From Pseudomonas sp. LD120 (lineage in GTDB: Bacteria > Pseudomonadota > Gammaproteobacteria > Pseudomonadales > Pseudomonadaceae), in contig NZ_WVHL01000005.1 in assembly GCF_009861525.1 (NCBI RefSeq), positions 2,418,001 through 2,482,000 on the forward strand: a stretch of DNA of 64,000 nt. The letters run 5' to 3'. Positions 50,053-59,248 of the stretch are shown piece by piece (position 1 is the first letter of the stretch; each line of letters starts with the position of its first letter). The notes under the pieces were generated by a model. It did not search any database and was not told the origin of the DNA. It saw nothing but the letters and a program-made list of their open reading frames with translations. Both the position numbers and the translations under genes were made by a program.

Positions 50053-51666
50053 TTGGTGTTCAAGTCCACGCCTTCTCCCATCAGGACGCCCCCTTTGCCT
50101 GTGCCTATTTACGATGCTCATCACGCCCCAGGTGGCACTTTGAAACGCCTGCCTTTGCTCAAGGCGGCGGTGACCTTTATCGCTACGGTTTTTCTGTGCC
50201 TGTGCGGTCTGCTGTACCTCCAGTTGGAGCAGTCCTGGCGTCATGACTTGGCCCAGGCCGAGGTCAATTCCACCAACTTGACCCGCGCCATCGCCCAGCA
50301 GGCCGAAGACACCTTCATGGAGGCAGATCTGGTCTTGATGAGCCTGTCTGAATGGATTCAGGCGTTAGGTGAGGGGCCTCAGCAGCAACTGCGTTTGCAG
50401 GACATATTTGTCCGGCGGGTTCAGGCCCTGACGCAGCTTAGTGGTGTGTTTCTTTACGACAGTCAGGGACGCTGGGTGGTCAGCTCCTTCAATGATTCGC
50501 CTCACGGCAAGGACGTTGCCGACCGCGATTACTTCCGTTTCCACCAGCAGAATGCCTCGTTGCAGGCGCACATCAGTCCGGCGATTCGCAGTCGTGCCAA
50601 TGGCGAATGGATCATACCCATCTCTCGTCGGATCAATGACCAGAACGGGAACTTCCAGGGGGTGCTGATGGCGGGCATCAAACTGGCGTATTTCGATCAG
50701 TTCTTCAAAAGCTTCAATATCGATGATCAAGGGGCAATGTTCCTTGCTTTATCCGACGGTACGTTGATTGCCCGGCGGCCGTTCGAGGAGCGGCAGGTCG
50801 GTGCTTCGTTGGCCCGTGGCCGGATTTTCAGCAACTACTTGCCTCAGGCTTCTGCCGGCAACGCCATGATCACCTCGGTTGTGGATGGGGTGACGCGCTT
50901 GTATGGCTACCGCCAGTTGCAGGCCTATCCGCTGGTAGTCGCGGCGGCCAATTCCAAGGATTCGATACTCAAGGGCTGGTACGCCTCGGCTTATCAATCG
51001 TCGGCTATCGTCGCGTTGGTGCTGCTGGGAGTGGGGCTGTTTGGTTGGGTGTTTATCCATCAGGTGCGCAACAACGAGCGGATCGAAGCCGACCTGCGCC
51101 AAGCCCAGGAGGCCTTGGAGGTGATCGCCACCCATGACAGCCTGACCGGCCTGGCCAATCGGCGTCTGTTCGAGCGTTCGTTGATGATCGAGTTCAGCCG
51201 TGGCGCCCGGCAGAGCAGCGCCCTGAGTCTGGTCATGGTCGATATCGACTACTTCAAGCGTTACAACGATACCTATGGTCATGTAGCGGGCGACCACTGT
51301 CTGACTGAAGTGGCTCAGGCCATTAAGGCGTGCTGCCTGCGCAAGGCCGATCTGGCCGTGCGCTATGGCGGCGAGGAGTTTGCGGTGCTACTGCCGGACA
51401 CCGATATTCATGGCGCCATGGCAATGGCCGAGCAGATTCGCCAGAGCGTCATGGCGCGCAATATCACCCATTCTGGTTCTCCTGTGGGGTGTGTGACGGT
51501 CAGCTTGGGCTGTTATGCCTTTGTTCCCACGGGGCGCGACAGCATCGAAGTGTTTATCCAGCGGGCGGATGCTGCGCTGTATCAGGCCAAGGCCACAGGG
51601 CGCAATCGCGTCGCTGCGTTGTCGATGGAGAAAACCGAGGACCCATTGCAGCGCTCCGACCGGTGA
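50053..51666 (+). CDS. Membrane diguanylate cyclase with Cache-type sensor
   Basis: A 537-residue protein. A membrane helix (about residues 36-57; VTFIATVFLCLCGLLYLQ) precedes a periplasmic dCache/PDC1-like sensor (about 60-310, with SRANGEWIIPISRRIND). A second helix lies near 320-340. The GGDEF domain has the GGEEF active site and RKAD inhibitory site, five residues apart. It makes cyclic di-GMP in response to an external ligand. The start is TTG at 50053 or GTG at 50056, behind AAGGG. Confidence 0.85.
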   Translation: MVFKSTPSPIRTPPLPVPIYDAHHAPGGTLKRLPLLKAAVTFIATVFLCLCGLLYLQLEQSWRHDLAQAEVNSTNLTRAIAQQAEDTFMEADLVLMSLSEWIQALGEGPQQQLRLQDIFVRRVQALTQLSGVFLYDSQGRWVVSSFNDSPHGKDVADRDYFRFHQQNASLQAHISPAIRSRANGEWIIPISRRINDQNGNFQGVLMAGIKLAYFDQFFKSFNIDDQGAMFLALSDGTLIARRPFEERQVGASLARGRIFSNYLPQASAGNAMITSVVDGVTRLYGYRQLQAYPLVVAAANSKDSILKGWYASAYQSSAIVALVLLGVGLFGWVFIHQVRNNERIEADLRQAQEALEVIATHDSLTGLANRRLFERSLMIEFSRGARQSSALSLVMVDIDYFKRYNDTYGHVAGDHCLTEVAQAIKACCLRKADLAVRYGGEEFAVLLPDTDIHGAMAMAEQIRQSVMARNITHSGSPVGCVTVSLGCYAFVPTGRDSIEVFIQRADAALYQAKATGRNRVAALSMEKTEDPLQRSDR

Positions 51667-51869
51667 GCGGTTGTCAGGCTGGATTAAAGGTGCCGCAGCG
51701 GCAGACGCATTGGCTTGATCGGTCGGTGGAGACTTTGCTGTGATTGGTTGTTGGAATTTTGTGCATTTGACTTAAACATAACGCCGACATGTAGGGCCTG
51801 GTGCCGGTCGATCGGATTGGCGGCTGATGCTCCAAGGCCCTGCGCGACACTCATTTCAAGGACTTGTGC

Positions 51870-52694
51870 ATGAGTCAGCTGCACCTGATGAACGTCGACC
51901 TCTACCTGCGCCAACTCGGTTACGACTGTGCGCCGCCGCCGACCCTGGAAACCCTTCGCGAACTGCAATTGCGCCATGTTTGCCGGTTTGCCTTCGAGAA
52001 TCTTTCTACCTTGCTGCGGCTGCCGGTGCCCATCGACTTGGCGTCGGTGGAGCGCAAGATTCTGCACCAGGGGCGTGGCGGCTATTGCTACGAACTCAAT
52101 CAGGCCTTTCTGGTGCTGTTGCAGCATTTGGGTTATGACGCCCGGGGCATCACCGGTCGAGTGGTGATGGGGGGGCCGGAAGATGCGCTGACTGCGCGCA
52201 GTCATCGCCTGTCGCTGCTGCACCTGGGCGGTCGACGTTACATCGTCGATGTCGGCTTCGGCGGCATGGTGCCTACTGCGCCGCTGCTGCTGGATACCGA
52301 AGAAGAGCAGGCAACGCCTCATGAGCCCTATTGCATCATCGGGCGTGAAGGTCACTACATACTGCGCGCGAAGGTGATGGATGAGTGGCGGGCGATGTAT
52401 GTTTTCGATCTGCAGGTGCAGGGTGATGTGGACTATGAGATGGGCAACTGGTACGTCTCAACCCACAGGGATTCGCCTTTTCTCGGGCAGTTGAAGGTGG
52501 CGCTGATCGGGCCGGGCGTACGTCGCACCTTGAACAATGGCAGCTATGCGCTGCACCGCGTGGGGCAGCCCAGTGAGCGACGGCAGATCACTGATGCCGA
52601 GGTATTGATGAGGCTGTTGCAAGAGGAGTTCGCTTTGCGTTTGCCGGATCATCCTGAGCTGCCACGAGTGCTTGAGCGGTTGCTCGAAGGCTGA
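51870..52694 (+). CDS. nat: Arylamine N-acetyltransferase
   Basis: A 274-residue NAT. The catalytic Cys lies in RGGYCYELNQAF (about residue 75), the His in ARSHRLSLLHL and the Asp in YIVDVGFGG, forming the usual triad. FENL near residue 43 is another family mark. It transfers acetyl from acetyl-CoA to arylamines or hydrazines. The ATG at 51870 is preceded by AAGGA. Confidence 0.9.
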   Translation: MSQLHLMNVDLYLRQLGYDCAPPPTLETLRELQLRHVCRFAFENLSTLLRLPVPIDLASVERKILHQGRGGYCYELNQAFLVLLQHLGYDARGITGRVVMGGPEDALTARSHRLSLLHLGGRRYIVDVGFGGMVPTAPLLLDTEEEQATPHEPYCIIGREGHYILRAKVMDEWRAMYVFDLQVQGDVDYEMGNWYVSTHRDSPFLGQLKVALIGPGVRRTLNNGSYALHRVGQPSERRQITDAEVLMRLLQEEFALRLPDHPELPRVLERLLEG

Positions 52695-53235
52695 GGGGGG
52701 GGCGTTCTGCAGCGTCCGAACGTGGCGACACTGAATAGGTCCCGGTTAAGCCCGGGGCCATTGCTGCATAGAGCTCACTGGCAAACCGGCCGTTTTCCAT
52801 GGCGAGAATCATGCGAAAAATATCCCGATCCCGATCCCGATCCCGATCCCGATCCTGGGCAATTCGGTGCTGTCGCCAGAACGTTTCACGCGGGGCCTGT
52901 TCGCGGTGCTGTTGGGCTCCGCACGAAAAGTTTAGAGACGAAGGTCAGGCAAGGCGAAAACGGTCGAGGAACGGCCTGGGTCGCATTCGACTTTACGGGG
53001 TGTAAGTGAGTATTCCGATCGGACTCGCGCACGAGACCGTTTTCAACGCAGCATCGCCGGTTATCAGGGCTTTTCGTACAAAGCCTAGCGCTGATCAGCC
53101 TCTGTTCGACCGCCTGCCACGCGGTACCCGATCCTGGCGGCAACCACAACCACAACCAGAGCATGGAGGCTCGGACCGACTCGCCCTGTCCGCCCTCTGA
53201 CAACTACAGCGCCGATCTACGAACCTCTTGATTCG
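52695..53235. other. Intergenic with hexanucleotide repeat
   Basis: About 540 bases. Contains the tandem ATCCCG array at 52822-52855. No frame has a convincing domain. Confidence 0.4.
52822..52855. repeat. Tandem hexanucleotide array, five ATCCCG units plus ATCC
   Basis: Perfect 6-bp units over 34 bases. As the unit length is a multiple of three, copy change would not shift a frame. Read in one direction it gives Ser-Arg or Pro-Asp dipeptides. Confidence 0.85.
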
Positions 53236-53237
53236 GA

Positions 53238-53471
53238 ATGGCCTACACAGTACCGGCGAGTCGCCACCGCATCATGGCCTATAAGCCGTTGCGGGATTTC
53301 TACAGGTCCCTGGGGGCGCGTGGACATTTGATGTCGCGACATGATTTTTGGAATGGTCTTGGCGGGTGCATCACCTCCTATGGGCGAGATAACGGAGTCG
53401 TCATCAACAGCGCGGACACCGGGGACAGCATCGTCAATCTGCGGGACAACATAGCTGCGCTATACGCGTGA
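53238..53471 (+). pseudogene. Possible C-terminal remnant of an RTX-type calcium-binding protein
   Basis: A 77-codon frame. Its end (NGVVINSADTGDSIVNL, then IAALYA) resembles the last repeats of RTX/haemolysin-type calcium-binding proteins. Nothing upstream continues the family. A strong terminator follows at 53634, as expected for the end of an old operon. Low certainty. Confidence 0.3.
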
Positions 53472-53633
53472 TGTCAGCATCAGGGTCCTGGCCAACCTCA
53501 CTGCCTGGTAGCTGCGTTTTTCGGCCTGGACCAAGGTCTATCCACTGGTCACTGGTCACTGGTCACGCGTCGTACCCAATGTGTACAAGATCCGGGGGCC
53601 GGCCCGGTCATTGATCCGCTGGTGCGAAGCATG

Positions 53634-53663
53634 AGCCGATCCGGCAAGCGGATCGGCTTTTTT
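53634..53663 (+). terminator. Rho-independent terminator
   Basis: Stem AGCCGATCCG / CGGATCGGCT with a five-base loop, followed by a run of T. Confidence 0.8.
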
Positions 53664-53839
53664 CATCCTGTTTTCTCAATCCCTGGAACAGTGTGAAACA
53701 GCTCGCGAGAAGGCGCGGACCCTGTCCGGCGCTGGGCTGAGCGATGGCGCTGGGGCGGCCTTTCGGGCTGGTAAAGGGGGGGGAGTCGAGGGGGCGGGTT
53801 GTCCGCTGACGGCCGCTGCGGGAATTCTGGATAGAAAAC

Positions 53840-53847
53840 TGTATACA
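53840..53847. promoter_or_regulatory. Palindrome TGTATACA upstream of the permease gene
   Basis: Lies 69 bases before the permease start in an AT-rich stretch. Such short palindromes are often half of GntR-type operators controlling purine use genes. Only positional support. Confidence 0.35.
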
Positions 53848-53915
53848 ATCTTATGGACAGTTGTCTTGCATGTTGAATACAGTGTGCGCATAACAAAAAC
53901 AGGGAACCCCACACG

Positions 53916-55457
53916 ATGAATAATCCCCAGGTTTCACAGCAGCGACCCGAAGATGAAAATTTGGGTGTTGGTGCGAATATGGCTTATGGCCTGCAACACG
54001 TTCTGACCATGTACGGCGGTATCGTTGCGGTGCCACTGATTGTCGGTCAGGCGGCTGGTTTGTCGCCGGCGGAGATCGGTTTGCTGATCGCGGCGTCGCT
54101 GTTTGCAGGGGGCTTGGCAACGTTGCTGCAAACCCTCGGTGTACCGTTTTTTGGTTGCAGGCTGCCACTGGTGCAAGGGGTGTCCTTTGCAGGCGTATCG
54201 ACGATGGTGGCCATTGTCACCAGTGGTGGGGAGGGTGGCTTCCAGTCGGTTCTTGGCGCGGTGATTGCCGCCTCGCTCATTGGTTTGCTAATCACTCCGG
54301 TCTTTTCCCGTATCACCAAGTTCTTTCCGCCATTGGTGACGGGCATTGTGATTACCACCATTGGCCTGACGTTGATGCCGGTGGCCGCGCGCTGGGCCAT
54401 GGGCGGTAATAGTCGGGCGCCGGATTTCGGCAGCATGGCGAATATCGGCCTGGCGGCTATTACCTTGGTGCTGGTGTTGTTGCTGAGCAAGATTGGCAGT
54501 GCGGCTATTTCCCGCTTGTCGATCCTCCTGGCCATGATCATCGGGACAGTGATTGCGCTGTTTCTAGGCATGGCGGACTTTTCCGGTGTCACTCAAGGGC
54601 CGATGTTCGGCCTGCCCACGCCATTTCACTTCGGCATGCCGACCTTCCATGTCGCGGCGATCCTGTCGATGTGTATCGTGGTGATGGTGACCCTGGTGGA
54701 GACTTCAGCGGACATTCTGGCGGTGGGAGAAATCATCCACACCAAGGTTGACTCCAAGCGCCTGGGGGACGGTTTACGCGCCGACATGCTGTCGAGCATG
54801 ATCGCGCCGATCTTCGGCTCCTTCACCCAGAGCGCTTTTGCCCAGAACGTTGGGCTGGTGGCGGTCACCGGAATCAAGAGCCGCTTCGTGGTGGCCACTG
54901 GCGGGCTGTTCCTGGTGATTCTCGGTCTGCTGCCATTCATGGGGCGGGTGATTGCCGCGGTGCCGACTTCGGTGCTGGGTGGGGCGGGGATCGTACTGTT
55001 TGGTACGGTGGCTGCCAGTGGTATTCGTACCTTGTCCAAGGTTGATTACCGCAACAACATGAACCTGATCATTGTCGCCACGTCCATCGGCTTCGGCATG
55101 ATCCCGATTGCCGCGCCAAGCTTCTACGACCATTTCCCTGGCTGGTTCGCGACGATCTTCCATTCGGGCATCAGTTCCTCGGCGATCATGGCGATCGCGC
55201 TGAACCTGGCGTTCAACCACTTCACCGCGGGCAACTCTGACCAGCAGTCGGTGTTCGTCGCCGGCACCGAGCGCAGCCTGCGCTTTCAGGATATTGCGGT
55301 GCTGCGTGAAGGCGACTACTTCAGTGGCGGTAAACTGCATGACGCCGAGGGCAATGAAGTGCCGCTGGTCACGGAAGAGTCGAGCCATTCGCCTAACCCG
55401 ACAGGCGATGGCCCGTTGCCGAACCCTGCGCGAGGCAGTGCCGAAGCCACTCACTGA
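53916..55457 (+). CDS. NCS2-family nucleobase (purine/uracil-type) permease
   Basis: A 513-residue inner-membrane symporter with about 12-14 hydrophobic segments. The NAT signature region AQNVGLVAVTGIKSRFV and the FGCRLPLVQGVSFAG segment mark the xanthine/uric-acid branch of nucleobase:cation symporter-2. The polar C-terminal tail is variable. Uric acid or xanthine fits better than uracil, but specificity is not certain. Confidence 0.85.
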   Translation: MNNPQVSQQRPEDENLGVGANMAYGLQHVLTMYGGIVAVPLIVGQAAGLSPAEIGLLIAASLFAGGLATLLQTLGVPFFGCRLPLVQGVSFAGVSTMVAIVTSGGEGGFQSVLGAVIAASLIGLLITPVFSRITKFFPPLVTGIVITTIGLTLMPVAARWAMGGNSRAPDFGSMANIGLAAITLVLVLLLSKIGSAAISRLSILLAMIIGTVIALFLGMADFSGVTQGPMFGLPTPFHFGMPTFHVAAILSMCIVVMVTLVETSADILAVGEIIHTKVDSKRLGDGLRADMLSSMIAPIFGSFTQSAFAQNVGLVAVTGIKSRFVVATGGLFLVILGLLPFMGRVIAAVPTSVLGGAGIVLFGTVAASGIRTLSKVDYRNNMNLIIVATSIGFGMIPIAAPSFYDHFPGWFATIFHSGISSSAIMAIALNLAFNHFTAGNSDQQSVFVAGTERSLRFQDIAVLREGDYFSGGKLHDAEGNEVPLVTEESSHSPNPTGDGPLPNPARGSAEATH

Positions 55458-55526
55458 CGTCGATTGTCACGGCCAAAAAAACGGCGCCCTCAAGAGGCTG
55501 TGTGAAAACGCAGCCTGCCAAGATCA

Positions 55527-55564
55527 AAAAGCCGATGCCCCGACTTGTCGGGGCATCGGCTTTT
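55527..55564. terminator. Strong bidirectional terminator-like hairpin
   Basis: AAAAGCCGATGCCCCGAC and its exact complement around TT. A-run and T-run on opposite sides let it work both ways. It can end the permease transcript and the transposase transcript. Confidence 0.8.
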
Positions 55565-55590
55565 CTGAAATCGAAAAAATAATGGGCCTC

Positions 55591-56420
55591 TCAGCCCATC
55601 AGCGATATCAATTTTCGTGCTCCCAACACCTTGATTGCTCTTTTCAAATTGTAAGCCTGTACCGCCAAGGCCATTTCGGCTCTGGCGCCTTTGAGCTGTC
55701 GCAGCAAGAACCGTCCATTGCCAAATAGCCATTGCTTGAGGTTGCCGAAGGGGTGTTCGACGATGGATCGCCGGCGGGTCATCATCTCAGGATGAGCCCT
55801 TATTCGTTGCTCCATTCGCTCGAAGGCGGCCTCTTGAGCATGGCGTCTAAGGTAGCGACGGCTCGCTTTGGTGCAGCGATTTTTTAACGGACAAACACGA
55901 CAATCGCTGATAGCCGCCTGATAAATCCGCTCGCCTTTGTTCATTTGCTTGAGCGTTAACCACTGGCCGGCAGGACATTGATAACGGTCGCGGCCCTCCT
56001 CGTATTTGAAGTCCGTACGATCGAAAAGCTCAGTGTCGCCACCTTGATTGTTGACTGATCGATTAGGGGGGACGAACGCTGTGATACCGGCGTCCTCACA
56101 GGCCTGAAACTGTTCACCATTGGAGTAACCGGCGTCGGCGGTGACGCTTAATTGCGCTTGCTGTAACTGAGCTTTAGCGGCTTTGGCCATCGGCTCAAGC
56201 TGCTGCCGATCTGCGCCATCTTGAGTCACCTCATGGTGCAGAATCAGACAATGTTCAGCATTCACGGCGCTTTGGATGTTGTACGCCACAAACTTGCCAG
56301 ATGGCGTGCGCATTTTTTGCGCTTCGGACTCGCCCACAATATGTTGAACCAGACCTTGAACTTCCATCAGCCCTTGGCAGGTCTGGTTATTGGCCTTTTT
56401 TACCTGCAACTCCCGAAGCA
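55591..56420 (-). pseudogene. IS1182-family transposase, N-terminally truncated
   Basis: About 275 residues match the C-terminal part of IS1182-type DDE transposases: TPSGKFVAYNIQSAVNAEH, SVTADAGYSNGEQF, FVPPNRS, and RRRSIVEHPFGNLKQW with the catalytic glutamate. The first 200 or so residues, with the first catalytic aspartate, are absent. The open frame extends to 56571, but that leader is out of family. Confidence 0.75.
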
Positions 56421-56599
56421 CCGCCTGCGTCGGCAGAGGCAGTACACAGAGCAGGTCCCACAGGGGCAAGAGGTGCAGCTGTCGGTCCAACGCGAGGTGG
56501 TCCATGAGGTGGGATTGCAGCGCGCGATGGCAGTGACAAAGGGGCGCCCTGTGAACGGGCTGGGGCCGCATCCTGGCGGGGGGGGGGCGATTGCCCGTT

Positions 56600-57757
56600 T
56601 CAGTCGATCGCCTTGGTCAATTGCCCCTGGCGCACCAGAGACAGGGCGAACACCACCACTACCGCCGCAGCGGCTGACAGGGTCAGCGGCAGGCCATAGC
56701 TGCCGCCACTCATGGCGGCGCCGCTGAGCAACGGCCCCAACAGGCTGCCGATGCCCCAGAGCAGGCCGGCGCTGGCGTTGGCGGTAACCAGGTCCGCTCC
56801 GCTGAAGGATTGGCCGATCAGTACTATGGCCAGGGTATAGATGCCGCCGGCCACCGCGCCGAGGATCACCAGGCTGGGCCAGAGCAGGGAGGGGGCTTCC
56901 ATCAGCAGTGGCAGGCCCAGGCCGATCGCCAGGGCAATGATGCCGCAGCCCAGATAGATGCCGGGGCGTCCGAGCTTGTCCGAAAGCCAGCCGAGGGGGA
57001 ATTGGAAGGCGGTATCGCCCAGCAGGATGATGGTCACCATCAGTGCCGCCAGCTTGATGCTGTAGCCGTGGCTGGCCGCGTACACCGGAAACAGCGACAG
57101 CACCACGCTGTCGAAAAAGGCGAAGAACAGGATGCCCACGCACAGCGCCGGGGCGATGCGGATAAAGCCCAGTACCGAGAAGGTCCGGCTCTCGGCGTGA
57201 GGCGGCTGCTGATCCTTCAAGGGCAGAATCAGCCAGACCACCGCGATCGCCACTGCGTAACCGACGCTGACGATGGCCAGCACTGTCGGCCCCTCGGTGC
57301 CCAGCAGCGACACCAGCCCCGGGCCCAGCAGTTGGAAGAAGGTGAAGCAGGTGGTGTAGACCGCCACCAGGCGTCCACGGCTGGCGTCCTCAGCCATTTC
57401 ATTGACCCAGGTTTCGCCGAGAATGATGATCAGCCCCGCACCCAGCCCCATGGTGATTCGCGCCAGGCCCAGGTTATAGAGGCTGGCCCCGGGCAGTTCC
57501 AGGGCGGCCACGCTCACGGCGCACAGGCTGAAGCACAGCAGGTAGATCTGGCGTCGGGTCAGGCGCTGGCATAGCGCGTTGACCAGGAAGGCTGAAAGCA
57601 TCATGCCTGCTGCGGGCAGCGCCGACATGATGCCGATCTGGTTGTTGGAAGCGCCGGCCTGGTACAGGCGCAGGGCGAGGATCGGCACCGTGGAGCCGAT
57701 GCTCAGACCGACAATGGAAATACCCAGGATCAGGGCGGCTAACAAGGCTTTGTTCAT
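56600..57757 (-). CDS. MFS transporter (YcaD-like)
   Basis: A 385-residue transporter with twelve hydrophobic segments, the motif-A-like region GWLSDKLGRPGIYLGC and a central loop with polar residues. It resembles YcaD-type transporters of unknown substrate. ATG at 57757 is chosen; a TTG two codons upstream is possible. It reads toward the IS fragment. Confidence 0.82.
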   Translation of the reverse strand: MNKALLAALILGISIVGLSIGSTVPILALRLYQAGASNNQIGIMSALPAAGMMLSAFLVNALCQRLTRRQIYLLCFSLCAVSVAALELPGASLYNLGLARITMGLGAGLIIILGETWVNEMAEDASRGRLVAVYTTCFTFFQLLGPGLVSLLGTEGPTVLAIVSVGYAVAIAVVWLILPLKDQQPPHAESRTFSVLGFIRIAPALCVGILFFAFFDSVVLSLFPVYAASHGYSIKLAALMVTIILLGDTAFQFPLGWLSDKLGRPGIYLGCGIIALAIGLGLPLLMEAPSLLWPSLVILGAVAGGIYTLAIVLIGQSFSGADLVTANASAGLLWGIGSLLGPLLSGAAMSGGSYGLPLTLSAAAAVVVVFALSLVRQGQLTKAID

Positions 57758-58333
57758 GTTCAAGACCCGCGCCAGTCACTTCAGGCGCTGAAAAAATAGA
57801 GGTGTTGCGGACCCCGCGTGACAGCATCCGCCGAGATAGGGGCGATCACCGGGCCTGTGCCCTTGGCGTCGAGGTCGACTGCAGGCGAAGCGGTCAATGA
57901 AGGGGCTTCGAGACGTCTTTGCTGGTCAGCCCGCTACGACCCGCGGCATCGGACTCAATCGCGGTTAGCGGCTACCTTGGTGTGGGGAGAAGGTGAAGGC
58001 GAAGAGGACGCTGCGGCGCCGTCGGTTGATCGCGCAATCATGCTGGGCAACGGCCAGGGTTGCCGAAGGGCTCATCGAAGGGGAGGGGCACGGGGACTGT
58101 GCTGACAGGAACATCGTGGTCTGACTGGCCGGATAAATAGGCGTATAGCCTACGTCAGGCCATTGCGACAAGGCAATCAGGCCTTGGCATCGGCCATTCG
58201 GCCCGGCAAAACACTTCTGCCGCATCCCGGGCTGACATGCGTATCGGTAAACTAGCAGGGGGGGGTACTTGGGCTGATTTGCCGTAAGAGCAGGGCGCTC
58301 TTGTTGGGCTTGAGGCAAATCAGTGCTTGAATT
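57758..58333. other. Intergenic between MFS gene and tRNA-Asn
   Basis: About 575 bases. A leftward frame (57965-58342) begins inside the tRNA gene and lacks a domain, so it is not annotated. The 3' side of a tRNA gene is a common integration site, but no integrase or repeated tRNA end was found. Confidence 0.4.
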
Positions 58334-58409
<76 letters not shown>

Positions 58410-58678
58410 ATGCGCCGTATCTTACTGATTCAAAAAGGGAAGTCAACAAGCTGAGGAGATTTTTTTAAGCGCGCGCGAGTTTGAATGATCTGCCGGCATG
58501 ATTTCGAGGGTTTTATCGGTTCGCAGGCCTATGCGTGATCCGATAGCAGCTACCATGGCTTCCCGGAAGTGGTTTCACGCGCTACCGGCCTCAAACCGCA
58601 TAGGTAAACCTTTATGATCCGCTTCGATTTGTCCTTGGTTCCTGCCGCGTTTTTCGCCGCCCACTGCGGGGTGCTGTC

Positions 58679-58912
58679 ATGAGTATCGAGCAGATCAGTC
58701 TGCCCAAAGGGGTAGGGCCTCAGGCCAGCAAGCTGTTGGACGCCATTACCCAGGCTGGATCGGCGCCCGATCTGAATCGTGCTGGCGGCAAGGCCGAGGG
58801 GTTTGTCCTTGGACTGGAAAGCGCCAAGGCCATCAAGAGCCAGGTGGCCGAGGCGCTGTACGTGGCTTTTGATGATGCCGCCAGTCAACGCCTGGCTGAA
58901 CTGAAGGGGTGA
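58679..58912 (+). CDS. Conserved Pseudomonas hypothetical protein
   Basis: A 77-residue soluble protein (ISLPKGVGPQASKLLDAI, AKAIKSQVAEALYVAF) without known domain. It converges with the small membrane-protein gene 6 nt away. Its compact conserved look suggests a real gene. Confidence 0.6.
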   Translation: MSIEQISLPKGVGPQASKLLDAITQAGSAPDLNRAGGKAEGFVLGLESAKAIKSQVAEALYVAFDDAASQRLAELKG

Positions 58913-58918
58913 GGTTGC

Positions 58919-59116
58919 TCAGCCGCCGAAGGTCAGGCTGCCGAGCATCAGTTTGGCTATCAGCGACGTGGCCGCCAGTTGCACCAGCCACAGGGCCAGC
59001 CCGCCGAGAAACACGCCGAGGGCAATTTGCAGTACCAGGCTTTTCTCGCGTTGCTGCGAGCGGGGCCGGTAGTGCTCCAGTTCGTCGCGGTCGGCACGCA
59101 GGTCATCATTTTTCAT
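58919..59116 (-). CDS. Small single-pass membrane protein
   Basis: A 65-residue protein with a charged N-terminal half (DDLRADRDELEHYRPR) and one hydrophobic stretch (LVLQIALGVFLGGLALWLVQ) continuing to the C-terminus. No known domain. It lies downstream of a strong hairpin from the aminotransferase, so it has its own promoter. Confidence 0.6.
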   Translation of the reverse strand: MKNDDLRADRDELEHYRPRSQQREKSLVLQIALGVFLGGLALWLVQLAATSLIAKLMLGSLTFGG

Positions 59117-59200
59117 CGGGGTTCTCGGTCGGCAGGGAGGCGGGGTGTCAGTCTAGAGGCGTTGGCGGCTGGACTGGGGTATAGCTGGCAAAGCGGACAA

Positions 59201-59232
59201 AAAAAGGGGAAGCACCATGGCTTCCCCTTTTT
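59201..59232. terminator. Bidirectional terminator after the aminotransferase
   Basis: AAAAAGGGGAAGC and GCTTCCCCTTTTT around a six-base loop. Lies 17 nt after the leftward aminotransferase stop. Confidence 0.85.
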
Positions 59233-59248
59233 ACGTGGTGGCGGTGAT

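Larger units (their letters stand above)
53472..53915. other. Intergenic with terminator and permease promoter
   Basis: Holds three tandem ACTGGTC heptamers at 53544-53564, the terminator at 53634-53663 and the palindrome TGTATACA at 53840-53847 in the permease promoter region. No gene. Confidence 0.5.
55485..56420 (-). mobile_element. Truncated IS1182-type insertion sequence
   Basis: The 3' end is marked by GAGGCTGTGTGAAAACGCAG near 55490, a typical terminal sequence. The matching inverted end is not found on the other side, where the transposase reading loses family character near 56420. The fragment lies between the permease and MFS genes and includes a strong hairpin. Confidence 0.65.

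Noticed and set aside
49620..50081. 153-codon leftward frame upstream of the cyclase
   Set aside because: Arg/Ser/Thr-rich with no domain, overlaps a rightward frame of equal weakness; no evidence for either.
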